6,084 bases of DNA, from NCBI GenBank assembly GCA_002371335.1, contig DFHP01000104.1, forward strand, positions 1 to 6,084, in the 5' to 3' direction. The stretch comes from Eubacterium sp. UBA3720. GTDB taxonomy: Bacteria; Bacillota; Clostridia; Lachnospirales; Lachnospiraceae. Position numbers and translations under genes: made by a program. This document shows positions 1-6,070 of this stretch, one piece after another. The number at the start of each line of letters is the position of its first letter. Within the stretch, counting starts at the first letter, position 1. Below the pieces are notes generated by a model, which was not told the origin of the DNA, did no database searches, and saw nothing but the letters and a program-made list of their open reading frames with translations.

Positions 1-281
1 AGAACGGGAATGAAAGCTATCTGGAGATCTGGGAGGACGCTTTGGAGCACCTTGCGATCGGGATCAGCAATATACACAGGGTATTTGACTGTGATGTGAT
101 CATAGGCGGATTTCTCATTGAATATCTGAAGCCGTATATGAGCGAGCTTGAGGAAAAAATAGCCCGGCTTGATATTTTTGACGAAGGTACCTCGTATGTT
201 AAGCTTGGGAAATACCTGCATAAAGCAGGCATGTACGGCACAGCCTGGAATTTTATTGAAAAATATATCAGCAACATTTGA
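1..281 (+). CDS. ROK-family protein, C-terminal fragment (5' end outside window)
   Basis: The frame is open from the first bases of the window (first full codon at 3) to a TGA at 279-281, giving 92 visible residues. The start lies upstream, so this is the last quarter or less of a protein that is normally 300-400 aa. The visible segment runs through a hydrophobic strand and glycine pair (FDCDVIIGGFLIEYL), matching the late 'vilGG' element of the ROK nucleotide-binding fold. It ends in a GMYGTAWNFIEKYI helix resembling the usual 'GAA' C-terminal helix. ROK proteins are either sugar kinases or sugar-responsive repressors (NagC/XylR type). The regions that decide between these, the N-terminal helix-turn-helix and the zinc motif, are not present. 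Its position directly upstream of a divergence-free sugar operon favours a repressor, but that is inference. A strong hairpin follows the stop codon after 10 nt. The TTG at 42 and later internal codons are not real starts. Confidence 0.75.
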   Translation, partial: NGNESYLEIWEDALEHLAIGISNIHRVFDCDVIIGGFLIEYLKPYMSELEEKIARLDIFDEGTSYVKLGKYLHKAGMYGTAWNFIEKYISNI

Positions 282-291
282 CGGCGGTACG

Positions 292-374
292 ACGGAACCG
301 GGGACGGAGACAAGTTCCACCTTGCGCAGCTTTGCTGCGGAAAAGGTGGAACTTGTCTCCGTCCCCGGTTCCGT
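292..374. repeat. Long perfect inverted repeat (32-bp arms), REP/RAYT-like hairpin
   Basis: Positions 292-323 and 343-374 are perfect reverse complements over 32 bp. Inside them 325-330 (CGCAGC) pairs with 334-339 (GCTGCG) around a TTT loop, leaving a small asymmetric internal loop (G324 against 340-342). The whole unit folds into one 83-nt hairpin of 38 base pairs. The arm begins ACGGAACCGGGGACGG, and is GC-rich in an otherwise AT-rich gap. From memory, GGGGACGG-type palindromes of this kind are dispersed in many Firmicutes genomes and resemble REP elements moved by Y1/RAYT transposases. That identity is not proven here and no transposase is in the window. It is non-coding in any sensible reading. 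Confidence 0.85.
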
Positions 375-378
375 TTTT
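292..378 (+). terminator. Probable Rho-independent terminator after the ROK gene
   Basis: The 38-bp hairpin described at 292-374 starts 10 nt after the ROK stop codon and is followed directly by a run of five T (374-378). That is the arrangement of an intrinsic terminator for + strand transcripts. The stem is far longer than a typical terminator, so termination may be a side effect of a repeat element having landed there. There is no T-run on the opposite strand side (281-291), so it should act in one direction only. It would separate the ROK transcript from the transporter operon, which has its own promoter downstream. Confidence 0.6.
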
Positions 379-379
379 A

Positions 380-410
380 TAAAAACCTACAAAATGGAAT
401 TCGGTTTTTA
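380..410. repeat. Short AT-rich inverted repeat
   Basis: TAAAAACC at 380-387 is the exact reverse complement of GGTTTTTA at 403-410, with a 15-nt spacer. The left arm also forms a 14-bp palindrome with the T-run of the preceding terminator (373-386, GTTTTTATAAAAAC), so two pairings compete. It could be a weak second terminator stem, a regulatory site, or chance in AT-rich DNA. Confidence 0.3.
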
Positions 411-450
411 GGTATCATTTGACGAAATTACAATAAATCAAGTGGAGCCA

Positions 451-466
451 TTGACATATATGTAAA
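451..466. promoter_or_regulatory. Candidate operator palindrome overlapping the -35 box
   Basis: Positions 454-463 are a perfect 10-bp palindrome (ACATATATGT). After one mismatched pair the symmetry resumes, giving TTnACATATATGTnAA over 451-466. It covers the -35 box and the first part of the spacer, where a bound repressor would block RNA polymerase. It may serve a dimeric repressor, such as the upstream ROK protein or another sugar regulator, but the binding protein is unknown and short AT-rich palindromes arise by chance. Confidence 0.3.
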
Positions 467-479
467 TAATGTTTATAAA
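451..479 (+). promoter_or_regulatory. Sigma-A-type promoter for the transporter operon
   Basis: TTGACA at 451-456 is a perfect -35 box. TATAAA at 474-479 matches five of six -10 positions, and the spacer is exactly 17 nt. The expected transcription start is about 486, giving a leader of roughly 46 nt before the ATG at 532. The surroundings are AT-rich. This is the only strong promoter I see before the operon, and it sits downstream of the terminator-like hairpin, so the four genes are probably transcribed from here. Confidence 0.8.
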
Positions 480-486
480 AGTAATT

Positions 487-499
487 AACAAAAGTTGTT
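487..499. promoter_or_regulatory. Candidate operator palindrome at the transcription start
   Basis: AACAA (487-491) and TTGTT (495-499) are inverted around AAG, right at the predicted transcription start. The overlapping TTTGCAAA (498-505) is a second perfect palindrome. Known ROK-type XylR operators contain TTTGTT/AACAAA half-sites, but usually in the opposite relative orientation, so the resemblance is only suggestive. Confidence 0.22.
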
Positions 500-520
500 T
501 GCAAAATTATGTGCTAGAAA

Positions 521-526
521 AGGAGG
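521..526 (+). promoter_or_regulatory. Ribosome binding site that fixes the chvE start
   Basis: AGGAGG ends 5 nt before the ATG at 532. It settles the start: the in-frame ATG at 469 lies between the -35 and -10 boxes and so would not be in the mRNA, and starting there would put 21 non-signal residues ahead of the lipoprotein signal peptide. Confidence 0.85.
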
Positions 527-531
527 ACAAC

Positions 532-1719
532 ATGAAAAAGATTTTGACAGCAGCTATTATTGGAACAATGACTTTGTCACTTACGGCCTGCGGCGGAACG
601 GGCGGATCCGGCGGCGCTTCTGCCGGATCTGAGACATCGTCAGGGTCTGCGGGCACAACGGCGGCAGCAGGCGGCGGACAGACGGTAGGAATCGCGATGC
701 CCACCAAATCCCTTGAGAGATGGAATCGTGACGGCTCTTATCTGAAGGACAGATTCGAGGAAAAGGGATATCAGGTCGAGCTTACTTATTCCGACAATAA
801 GATCGACCAGCAGGTGAAGGACGTTGAGGGACTGATCGCGGATGACGTAGACCTGCTTGTTATCGCGGCAATCGACGGCCAGTCACTGACGAGGGTGCTA
901 GATGACGCGAAGAGCGCCGATATTCCTGTAATTTCCTATGATCGTCTGATCATGGATTCCGATGCCGTAAGCTATTACGTTTCATTTGATAACTATAAGG
1001 TCGGCCAACTGCAGGGACAGTTTGTGATCGATACCTTTGGTCTGGATGAAAACGACACTTCTGAAACCTATAATATCGAGTTTACCGCCGGAGATCCGGC
1101 AGATAACAACGCGCCGTTCTTCTTTAACGGTGCATACGATACTCTGAAACCATATCTGGATGCAGGCATCCTGAATGTCCCTTCCGGTCAGACTGATTTT
1201 GAGCAGGTGGCTACGAAGAACTGGGATACCGCAACCGCAATGACCAGATTCCAGAATGTGCTTGGTTCCAATTATTCTGACGGAACCCAGCTCGACATTG
1301 CGCTTTGCTCAAACGACTCCACGGCACTGGGAGTTACGCAGGCGATCGAATCTGATTATGCGGGCTCTAACGACGTAGTCATCACCGGACAGGATGGCGA
1401 CGAGGCAAATCTTGCAAATATCATAGATGGAAAACAGACAATGACAGTATATAAGGCTGTTGCGAACGAGGCGGTCGCTACGCTTGACCTGGGCATCGCC
1501 ATTCTGGACGGAAAAACTCCGGATGAAGGCCTGATCGGCGAAGCCGGATGGGATTTCGACTGCGCGTATGACACGGAGTCCTATGATAACGGAACCGGCC
1601 TGATCCCCTCTTATCTGCTTACGCCTACAGTTGTAACGCAGGATTCGATCGAGGCGGATCTGATCGACACAGGCTACTATACGATGGGAGCCGACGGATA
1701 TCCTAAAGCAGTTCAGTAA
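532..1719 (+). CDS. chvE: ChvE-type sugar-binding lipoprotein of an ABC importer
   Basis: A 395-aa solute-binding protein of the periplasmic-binding-protein type I fold, which captures monosaccharides outside the membrane and delivers them to the permease encoded two genes downstream. Residues 1-20 are a lipoprotein signal peptide (MKK, hydrophobic core, lipobox LTAC with Cys20). Residues 21-50 are a flexible Gly/Ser/Ala/Thr linker. The binding domain starts near 51 (VGIAMPTKSLERW). Stretches typical of the ChvE family follow: VIAAIDGQSL about 110-119, ISYDRLI 134-140, YYVSFDNYKVG 148-158, GDPADNNAPFFF 187-198, GQDGDE 286-291 and LIPSYLLTP 357-365. Agrobacterium ChvE, the named relative, binds several sugars including xylose, arabinose, galactose and glucose, so the exact ligand cannot be read here. 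The next gene follows after 33 nt. The family and role are secure and the substrate is not; XylF-like naming would also be defensible. Confidence 0.92.
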   Translation: MKKILTAAIIGTMTLSLTACGGTGGSGGASAGSETSSGSAGTTAAAGGGQTVGIAMPTKSLERWNRDGSYLKDRFEEKGYQVELTYSDNKIDQQVKDVEGLIADDVDLLVIAAIDGQSLTRVLDDAKSADIPVISYDRLIMDSDAVSYYVSFDNYKVGQLQGQFVIDTFGLDENDTSETYNIEFTAGDPADNNAPFFFNGAYDTLKPYLDAGILNVPSGQTDFEQVATKNWDTATAMTRFQNVLGSNYSDGTQLDIALCSNDSTALGVTQAIESDYAGSNDVVITGQDGDEANLANIIDGKQTMTVYKAVANEAVATLDLGIAILDGKTPDEGLIGEAGWDFDCAYDTESYDNGTGLIPSYLLTPTVVTQDSIEADLIDTGYYTMGADGYPKAVQ

Positions 1720-1739
1720 AGGACAGGCAGCACATCACC

Positions 1740-1745
1740 GGAGGT
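1740..1745 (+). promoter_or_regulatory. Ribosome binding site supporting the GTG start of mmsA
   Basis: GGAGGT lies 7 nt before the GTG at 1753. The first in-frame ATG is seven codons further in (1774) and has no site at the right distance. Starting there would also remove the first residues of the conserved N-terminal strand (YILEMKNITK). Confidence 0.75.
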
Positions 1746-1752
1746 AACTAAC

Positions 1753-3318
1753 GTGGCAGATTATATTCTGGAAATGAAAAATATTACGAAGACTTATCCC
1801 GGCGTGAAGGCGCTGGATAACGTCAACCTCCAGATTCAGAGTGGAGAGATCCACGCGCTGGTCGGTGAGAACGGCGCGGGAAAATCCACTCTGATGAATG
1901 TGCTGTCCGGTACGATCCCGTTCGGACAGTACACAGGGGATATCGTCTATAATGGTGAAACTTGCAGGTTTTCAAACATCCGTGACAGCGAAAAGCTTGG
2001 GATCGTCATCATCCATCAGGAGCTGGCGCTGATCCCGGAACTGACGATAGCAGAGAATATGTTCCTGGGCAATGAGCGCAGAAATAAATTCGGAAAGATC
2101 GACTGGAACGAGACATATAAACAGGCGACGGACAACATGAAACGGGTGGGACTGAAGGAAAGCTCATCCGTGCTGATAAAAGATATAGGAACAGGAAAAC
2201 AGCAGCTGGTCGAGATCGCCAAGGCGCTTTCGAAGAATGTTAAACTGCTGATCCTGGACGAGCCGACCTCGTCTCTGAATGAGGAAGACTCCAAAATGCT
2301 TCTGGACATGATGCTCCGTTTCAAAAAAGAAGGCATGACCTGCATCATCATAACGCATAAGCTGAACGAGGTTGCTTATGTGGCCGACCGGATCACGGTT
2401 CTTCGCGACGGCGCGACGATCGAGACAATGGACAACTACGATCATAATATTGATGAAGAAAGGATCATCCGCGGAATGGTAGGCCGCGAGCTGACGAACC
2501 GATTCCCGGAAAGGGAGAGAAAGGTCGGCAGCGAGATTTTATTCGAAGCCAGAAACTGGAGTGTTTATCACCCGGTCTACACCGAGAAGCAAATGGTGGA
2601 TAACATCAGTTTTCATGTAAAAAAAGGCGAGATCGTCGGCTTTTCCGGCCTGCAGGGAGCGGGAAGAACAGAGCTGGCGATGTCGCTGTTCGGAAAGAGC
2701 TATGGAAGCAAAATATCGGGTCAGGAGTTCATAAACGGTAAGGAAGTACATCTGAAAAACGAGCAGGACGCGATCCTTCACGGACTGGCGTATGTAACGG
2801 AAGACCGTAAAACGAACGGTCTGGTCCTGGATGAATCGATAGCAAAAAACACTACCATGGCACGAATGAATAAAATTGCCAGCAGGCGCGGGATCATCAA
2901 TGTGGCGAAGGAGAACAAGGTGGCTCAGGAGTTCGTTGATGTGATGAGAACAAAAACCCCGAGCGTGCAGCAGAAGGTAGGAAATCTTTCCGGCGGAAAT
3001 CAGCAGAAGGTACTGCTTTCGAAATGGATGTTTGCGGAACCGGATGTGCTTTTCCTCGATGAACCGACCAGAGGAATCGACGTCGGCGCCAAGCATGAGA
3101 TCTACTGCATCATGAACGATATGGTAAAGGAAGGAAAAGCGGTAGTCATGATCTCCTCCGAGCTTCCTGAGCTCCTTGGAATGTGCGACCGCATTTATAT
3201 CATGCATGAGGGAAGAATGACCGGAGAACTTGAAGCTTCCGAGGCAACGCAGGAAAAAATCATGAGCACGATACTTCAGTCAGGAAATAGCGAGCGGAAC
3301 AGGGGGACAAAATCATGA
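1753..3318 (+). CDS. mmsA: Sugar ABC importer ATPase, two fused nucleotide-binding domains (GguA/MmsA type)
   Basis: A 521-aa cytoplasmic ATPase of the CUT2 class (RbsA/XylG/GguA-like), which powers import through the partner permease. Domain 1 has a canonical Walker A (GENGAGKS, 38-45), Q-loop Gln89, a shortened signature (IGTGKQQ, 145-151), Walker B ending in Asp169-Glu170 (LLILDEPT) and H-loop His202. Domain 2 (about 262-510) has a degenerate Walker A (GLQGAGRTE, 299-307, Arg305 in place of Lys), an intact signature (NLSGGNQQK, 411-419), Walker B with Asp436-Glu437 (LFLDEPTRG), and Ser in place of the switch His (MISSELPE, about 466-473). This asymmetry is normal in the class. The sequence is very close in pattern to Agrobacterium GguA (HQELALIPELTIAEN, SYGSKISG, LAYVTEDRKTNGLVL). 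The start is GTG. Its stop overlaps the permease start by 4 nt, so the two are probably translationally coupled. The symbol mmsA here means 'multiple monosaccharide', not the dehydrogenase of that name. Confidence 0.95.
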   Translation: MADYILEMKNITKTYPGVKALDNVNLQIQSGEIHALVGENGAGKSTLMNVLSGTIPFGQYTGDIVYNGETCRFSNIRDSEKLGIVIIHQELALIPELTIAENMFLGNERRNKFGKIDWNETYKQATDNMKRVGLKESSSVLIKDIGTGKQQLVEIAKALSKNVKLLILDEPTSSLNEEDSKMLLDMMLRFKKEGMTCIIITHKLNEVAYVADRITVLRDGATIETMDNYDHNIDEERIIRGMVGRELTNRFPERERKVGSEILFEARNWSVYHPVYTEKQMVDNISFHVKKGEIVGFSGLQGAGRTELAMSLFGKSYGSKISGQEFINGKEVHLKNEQDAILHGLAYVTEDRKTNGLVLDESIAKNTTMARMNKIASRRGIINVAKENKVAQEFVDVMRTKTPSVQQKVGNLSGGNQQKVLLSKWMFAEPDVLFLDEPTRGIDVGAKHEIYCIMNDMVKEGKAVVMISSELPELLGMCDRIYIMHEGRMTGELEASEATQEKIMSTILQSGNSERNRGTKS

Positions 3319-4472
3319 AGGTAGGTACAGTGCTGAAAAAATATACAATGGTTCTGGCACTGGTCGTTGTATTTATATTTTTTACAATTTTGACGGGCGG
3401 CAAGATGGTCCTGGCACAAAATATGTCGAACCTGCTGCTTCAGAACGCATACGTTCTTATCATGGCTTGCGGTATGCTGCTGTGTATCCTGACAGGAGGA
3501 AACGTAGACCTGTCGATTGGTTCAACGCTTTGTCTGTCGGCGGCGCTTGCTTCAAAAGTGCTTAGCACGACGGGAAACACTTTGCTTGCGGTCCTTGCCG
3601 CAATGGGAGCCGCGCTGCTGATCGGTATCTGGCAGGGATATCTGATCGGATATGTGCATATTCCGCCGTTTATCTGTACTCTGGCAGGCATGTTTTTGTT
3701 CAGAGGACTTGCGAGAGTAGTGCTTGATTCACGTACCGTAAGTATTTCAAACAAGACATTCCTGGGAATGTTTACTTCTTATATAACTATCCCGGGACTT
3801 GATCAGGACAGGAACTGTATTTCCGCGCTGATCATAGGCGCCGTAATCGTAGTGATCATCACTGTGCTGACGCTGCGCGGAAGAGCGGCAAATATCAAAA
3901 GAGGGTATGAGGTCGGTTCCGCAGCGGGAGCGTATGCGAAGCTCGCGGTCATTGATCTGCTTATCCTGATCTACAGCTGGAAACTGTCGCAGTACAAGGG
4001 AATCCCGGTCATGCTGATATGGATCCTTGCCGTAGTGCTGATCTTTGCTTTTATCACTTCATCGACCGTTTTCGGACGTTATTTCTACGCGGTCGGCGGT
4101 AATGAAAAAGCCACAAAGCTTTCCGGAATAGATCCGAGAAAGGTTTACTTCTGGGCATATTTCCTGATGAGTACACTTGCGGGTCTGTCCGGACTTCTGG
4201 TGGCAGCCCGAATCGGTTCTGTCGACGGAAACATGGGAAACACATATGAAATGGACGCCATCGCGTCATGTTTTATCGGCGGCGCATCGGCTTACGGCGG
4301 ATCAGGTACCGTTCCCGGTATCATGATCGGAGCTATTTTGCTGGGCGTTATCAACCAGGGAATGTCCATCTACGGACTGCCGGATCAGTGGCAGTATGTA
4401 GTCAAGGGCGGCGTTCTGCTGGCGGCTGTTGTATTTGACGTAGTCTCAAATCATAAAACGGGCAAATCGTGA
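3315..4472 (+). CDS. mmsB: Sugar ABC importer permease (GguB/MmsB type)
   Basis: A 385-aa integral membrane permease of the BPD_transp_2 (RbsC/XylH/GguB-like) family. It forms the sugar channel, presumably as a homodimer since no second permease gene is present. A hydrophobic segment begins at residues 10-27, and further likely membrane spans lie near 44-62, 66-82, 90-112, 118-138, 170-187, 205-222, 228-248, 279-300, 312-325, 330-348 and 362-378; exact edges are approximate. Family landmarks are TGGNVDLSIGS (60-70), the cytoplasmic coupling region GGNEKATKLSGID (261-273), which probably contacts the ATPase, and IGGASAYGGSGTVPG (321-335). The ATG overlaps the ATPase stop as ATGA, and a purine-rich site (AGGGGG, 3301-3306) stands 8 nt upstream. 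The length fits the family and no break is visible. The xylulokinase start follows after 33 nt. Confidence 0.94.
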   Translation: MKVGTVLKKYTMVLALVVVFIFFTILTGGKMVLAQNMSNLLLQNAYVLIMACGMLLCILTGGNVDLSIGSTLCLSAALASKVLSTTGNTLLAVLAAMGAALLIGIWQGYLIGYVHIPPFICTLAGMFLFRGLARVVLDSRTVSISNKTFLGMFTSYITIPGLDQDRNCISALIIGAVIVVIITVLTLRGRAANIKRGYEVGSAAGAYAKLAVIDLLILIYSWKLSQYKGIPVMLIWILAVVLIFAFITSSTVFGRYFYAVGGNEKATKLSGIDPRKVYFWAYFLMSTLAGLSGLLVAARIGSVDGNMGNTYEMDAIASCFIGGASAYGGSGTVPGIMIGAILLGVINQGMSIYGLPDQWQYVVKGGVLLAAVVFDVVSNHKTGKS

Positions 4473-4492
4473 CCGGCACTTCCGGATGAAAA

Positions 4493-4498
4493 AGGAGG
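4493..4498 (+). promoter_or_regulatory. Ribosome binding site supporting the GTG start of xylB
   Basis: AGGAGG ends 7 nt before the GTG at 4506. With that start the protein opens LYIGIDLGTS, placing the catalytic-fold motif at residue 4, as expected for sugar kinases of this family. Confidence 0.8.
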
Positions 4499-4505
4499 AA
4501 AGGCT

Positions 4506-5978
4506 GTGCTGTATATAGGAATTGATCTGGGAACTTCAGCTCTTAAACTGCTGCTGATGGACGAAAAGGGAAAGATCAGGAAGATCGTCTCGAAAGAATA
4601 TCCGTTGTATTTTCCGCATCCGGGATGGTCGGAGCAGAATCCTGAGGACTGGATGCGGGCAGTAACAGACGGCGTAAAAGAGCTGACCGGGGGAATAAAT
4701 AAAAACGAGATCGCCGGGATCGGCGCAGGCGGACAGATGCATGGTCTGGTGGTGCTGGATGAAAATGACGAGGTGATCCGGCCGGCGATCCTCTGGAACG
4801 ACGGAAGAACTCAGAAACAGACAGATGAGCTGAACAACGTGACCGGCAGAAAGCTGCTTTCGGAATATACCGGAAATATAGCGTTCGCCGGATTCACGGC
4901 ACCAAAGCTTCTGTGGATGAGGGAGAATGAACCGGAACTTTTCGCAAGGATAAAGAAGGTCATGCTCCCGAAGGATTATATCAATTATAAACTTTCAGGG
5001 ACCTTTTGTACGGATTATTCGGACGCTTCGGGAATGCTGCTTCTGGATGTAAAAAACCGCTGCTGGAGCAGGCAGATGCTTTCCATTTGCGGGATCAGCG
5101 AAAAGCAGATGCCAAGGCTTTATGAAAGCTATGAGGCGGTCGGACACCTGACGCCTGAGATGGCAGAAAAACTTGGTTTGCCGGAGAAGGTGATCATTGC
5201 CGCGGGAGCCGGAGATAACGCGGCTGCGGCGGTGGGCACCGGAACAGTAGGCGAAGGCACGTGCAATATCAGTCTGGGAACATCGGGAACCATTTTTATT
5301 CCGAGTATGCGGTTTCGGACGGATAATGGAAACGCGCTTCATGCCTTTGCTCATGCGGACGGAAGCTTTCATCTGATGGGGTGCATGCTCTCGGCGGCCT
5401 CCTGCAATAAGTGGTGGATGGAAGATATCCTGAGAACGAGCGATTTCGCAAAGGAACAGGCCGCGGTCACGGATGACAAGCTGGGAACCTTGCAGACATA
5501 TTTTCTACCCTATCTGATGGGAGAGAGGGCGCCGCACAATGATCCGGCGGCCAGAGGATGCTTTATAGGGCTGCGAATGGATACGTCCAGGGAGGATATG
5601 ACGCAGGCGGTCCTGGAGGGAATCGCTTTTGGAATGAGAGATTCTCTCGAAGCCGCAAAAAAAATGGGTATTCAGATCAGTTCCAGCATGATATGCGGCG
5701 GCGGAGCCAAAAGTCCGCTCTGGAGAAAGATCATGGCAAATGTGCTGAACATAGAATTGACGATACCGGAAACGGAACAGGGGCCCGGATACGGCGGCGC
5801 CATCCTGGCAGCGGTGGCCTGCGGCAGATTTGCTTCAGTAAAAGAAGCCGCGGACAAACTGATCAGAGTCACCGGCCGTGTGCTGCCGGACGAGAAGATC
5901 GCGGCAAGATACGAAGAAAAGTATCAGAATTTCAGGGAGCTTTATCCGGCGCTGAAGAGCATATTCCCGAAGCTTTGA
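4506..5978 (+). CDS. xylB: Xylulokinase (FGGY carbohydrate kinase)
   Basis: A 490-aa cytoplasmic kinase, close to the 484 aa of E. coli XylB, that phosphorylates D-xylulose to D-xylulose 5-phosphate using ATP. The N-terminal FGGY domain opens with the phosphate loop GIDLGTS (5-11, Asp7) and carries GGQMHG (75-80), whose Met-His pair is the xylulose-binding signature, then ILWNDGRT (95-102). The C-terminal domain holds GAGDNAAAAVG (234-244) with the likely catalytic base Asp237 (Asp233 in E. coli), ISLGTSGTIF (255-264), LPYLMGERAPHNDP (334-347) and the adenosine motif ICGGGAKSPLW (396-406). These motifs favour xylulokinase over ribulokinase or glycerol kinase. It is the last recognisable gene of the operon and follows the permease by 33 nt. 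Co-transcription with a pentose-type importer fits xylose or a related pentose as the imported sugar. The isomerase is not in the window. Confidence 0.93.
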   Translation: MLYIGIDLGTSALKLLLMDEKGKIRKIVSKEYPLYFPHPGWSEQNPEDWMRAVTDGVKELTGGINKNEIAGIGAGGQMHGLVVLDENDEVIRPAILWNDGRTQKQTDELNNVTGRKLLSEYTGNIAFAGFTAPKLLWMRENEPELFARIKKVMLPKDYINYKLSGTFCTDYSDASGMLLLDVKNRCWSRQMLSICGISEKQMPRLYESYEAVGHLTPEMAEKLGLPEKVIIAAGAGDNAAAAVGTGTVGEGTCNISLGTSGTIFIPSMRFRTDNGNALHAFAHADGSFHLMGCMLSAASCNKWWMEDILRTSDFAKEQAAVTDDKLGTLQTYFLPYLMGERAPHNDPAARGCFIGLRMDTSREDMTQAVLEGIAFGMRDSLEAAKKMGIQISSSMICGGGAKSPLWRKIMANVLNIELTIPETEQGPGYGGAILAAVACGRFASVKEAADKLIRVTGRVLPDEKIAARYEEKYQNFRELYPALKSIFPKL

Positions 5979-5981
5979 GAT

Positions 5982-6007
5982 GGAGGCTGCTGATGTTTTC
6001 AAGATAG
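5982..6007 (+). other. SD-like site plus aborted ORF after xylB (possible gene remnant)
   Basis: GGAGG at 5982-5986 stands 6 nt before an ATG at 5993, an arrangement as good as the other starts in this operon. The frame then reads only MFSR before TAG at 6005-6007. This may be the start of a further operon gene cut off by a deletion or insertion, or coincidence. No protein can be recognised from four residues. Confidence 0.25.
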
Positions 6008-6040
6008 AAGGCAGTTGCGAAACTCAAAAGGGCGGGAAAT

Positions 6041-6070
6041 TTGTGCAAATGATTCAAGCAATCTGCACAA
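6041..6070. repeat. Small bulged hairpin downstream of xylB
   Basis: TTGTGCA (6041-6047) pairs with TGCACAA (6064-6070), and GATT (6051-6054) pairs with AATC (6060-6063) around a five-base loop, with AAT (6048-6050) bulged. That gives 11 bp in all. No T-run follows, so it is not a convincing intrinsic terminator. It could be part of an RNA structure or of a mobile-element end that continues past the window. Confidence 0.35.

Noticed and set aside
461..477. Catabolite-repression (cre) like site TGTAAATAATGTTTATA
   Set aside because: It has rough dyad symmetry but lacks the central CG of the cre consensus, and the match is weak in AT-rich promoter DNA.
469..531. N-terminal extension of the binding protein starting at ATG 469
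   Set aside because: This ATG lies inside the promoter spacer, so it would not be transcribed. The strong ribosome binding site and the signal peptide both fit the ATG at 532.
2219..2233. cre-like stretch AAGGCGCTTTCG inside the ATPase gene
   Set aside because: It lacks the conserved flanking TG and CA, and encodes the expected ALSK residues, so it is explained by coding.
2539..3207. Long antisense frame (222 codons) opposite the ATPase gene
   Set aside because: The + strand encodes clear ABC motifs throughout, and the antisense translation is Cys/His/Arg-rich with no recognisable domain.
4473..4485. CCGG-cactt-CCGG mini hairpin after the permease
   Set aside because: It is only four base pairs with no T-run, too weak to call a terminator or attenuator.
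4486..4518. Ten-codon ORF (MKKEERLCCI) across the xylB ribosome binding site
   Set aside because: It has no ribosome binding site of its own, and its codons are simply the AAGGAGG site and the kinase start read in another frame.
5558..6007. 149-codon + strand frame overlapping the end of xylB
   Set aside because: It lies almost wholly in an alternative frame of the well-supported kinase, with an arginine/glycine-rich composition typical of a shadow frame.
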